From the NCBI GenBank assembly GCA_018985225.1, contig JADGIF010000192.1:1-15414 (forward strand): DNA of 15,414 nucleotides. The letters run 5' to 3'. The notes under the pieces were generated by a model. It did not search any database, was not told where the DNA came from, and was given only the letters and a program-made list of their open reading frames with translations. Position numbers and translations under genes: made by a program. Of this stretch, positions 15,046-15,414 are shown piece by piece; the stretch's first letter is position 1; the number at the start of each line of letters is the position of its first letter. This DNA is from Amoeboradix gromovi. Lineage: Eukaryota; Sanchytriomycota; Sanchytriomycetes; Sanchytriales; Sanchytriaceae.

Positions 15046-15414
15046 TTTATTTGAGTAGCAACTTAAATAATACTGTCATCGGTTTACTGTTTTATGAAAA
15101 GAAAACAAACCATGCTAGTCATACGTAAACCTTGTCAAATTATTTGAATGAGTCATAAGCCATCACAGAGCTCATAGACGCAATTATAAAATGGGTGAGA
15201 AAGAGACGAATCAATTTTCAAGTCATTTAACATTTGGGACATGCTCTGTAAAAACTAGACTAGACAATTTGTATCGAAATTTCAAAAATAAATATTCTGT
15301 ATAGCTATTCTTTTGCCCTTTCATCTAGCCTTTATTTTAGATTTGTACGGTAACTATTGACTTTATGATTTCAAATACAATTCAATCAGAGTTGAAAGAA
15401 GAGGATTGCCCCTT
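15046..15414. other. AT-rich end of the window, no gene seen
   Basis: Stops are frequent in all six frames. I see no recognisable coding stretch, RNA or repeat. A gene extending in from the right cannot be excluded. Confidence 0.5.

Noticed and set aside
1-15414. CRISPR array, rRNA, tRNA or bacterial operon signals
   Set aside because: No regularly spaced direct repeats, no rRNA or tRNA text and no Shine-Dalgarno pattern; the gene families and introns are eukaryotic.

Overview
The window looks like a gene-dense piece of a fungal nuclear genome, probably from an early-diverging lineage. Most genes are single open frames a few tens of bases apart. One family present (UPF0658 Golgi membrane proteins) is known chiefly from fungi. 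Others are ordinary eukaryotic types: tail-anchored cytochrome b5, a two-hotdog ACOT9-type thioesterase, TMEM135, LAT-type amino-acid permease and ZIP9-type zinc transporter. The species cannot be named from the sequence. Spacers are visibly AT-rich, and the standard genetic code fits all genes.

Layout. 1-1140: a graveyard of broken C-terminal fragments with a TnpB/Fanzor-like zinc ribbon, one on + at the left edge and several on -, plus a copy of a short conserved peptide. 1161-2103: UPF0658 membrane protein with one 40-nt intron. 2154-2528 (-): cytochrome b5, divergent from a secreted subtilase (2660-3628). 3863-4843: secreted protein with four CX9C blade-like repeats, convergent with a TMEM135 homologue (4853-6178, -). 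6416-6884 (-): an unrecognised, apparently spliced gene candidate. 6899-7535: a second, better preserved copy of the Fanzor-like fragment plus the short peptide. 7707-9026 (-) and 9054-10385 (+): thioesterase and permease, only 27 bp between their start codons and visibly richer in G+C than the surroundings. 10446-12028: membrane-anchored spermidine-synthase-fold protein whose two halves join through a 20-nt intron. 12829-13581: ZIP transporter. 14100-14882: orphan secreted protein. 14889-15045 (-): possible tiny spliced gene.

The genes do not form one pathway; they are a mix of membrane transport, lipid or acyl-CoA metabolism and secreted proteins. The two most notable signals are very short introns (20 and 40 nt, the longer with its TACTAAT branch sequence abutting the 3' AG) and the repeated remnants of a TnpB/Fanzor-type RNA-guided nuclease. 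Compactness also shows in AATAAA hexamers that overlap the stop codons of four genes.
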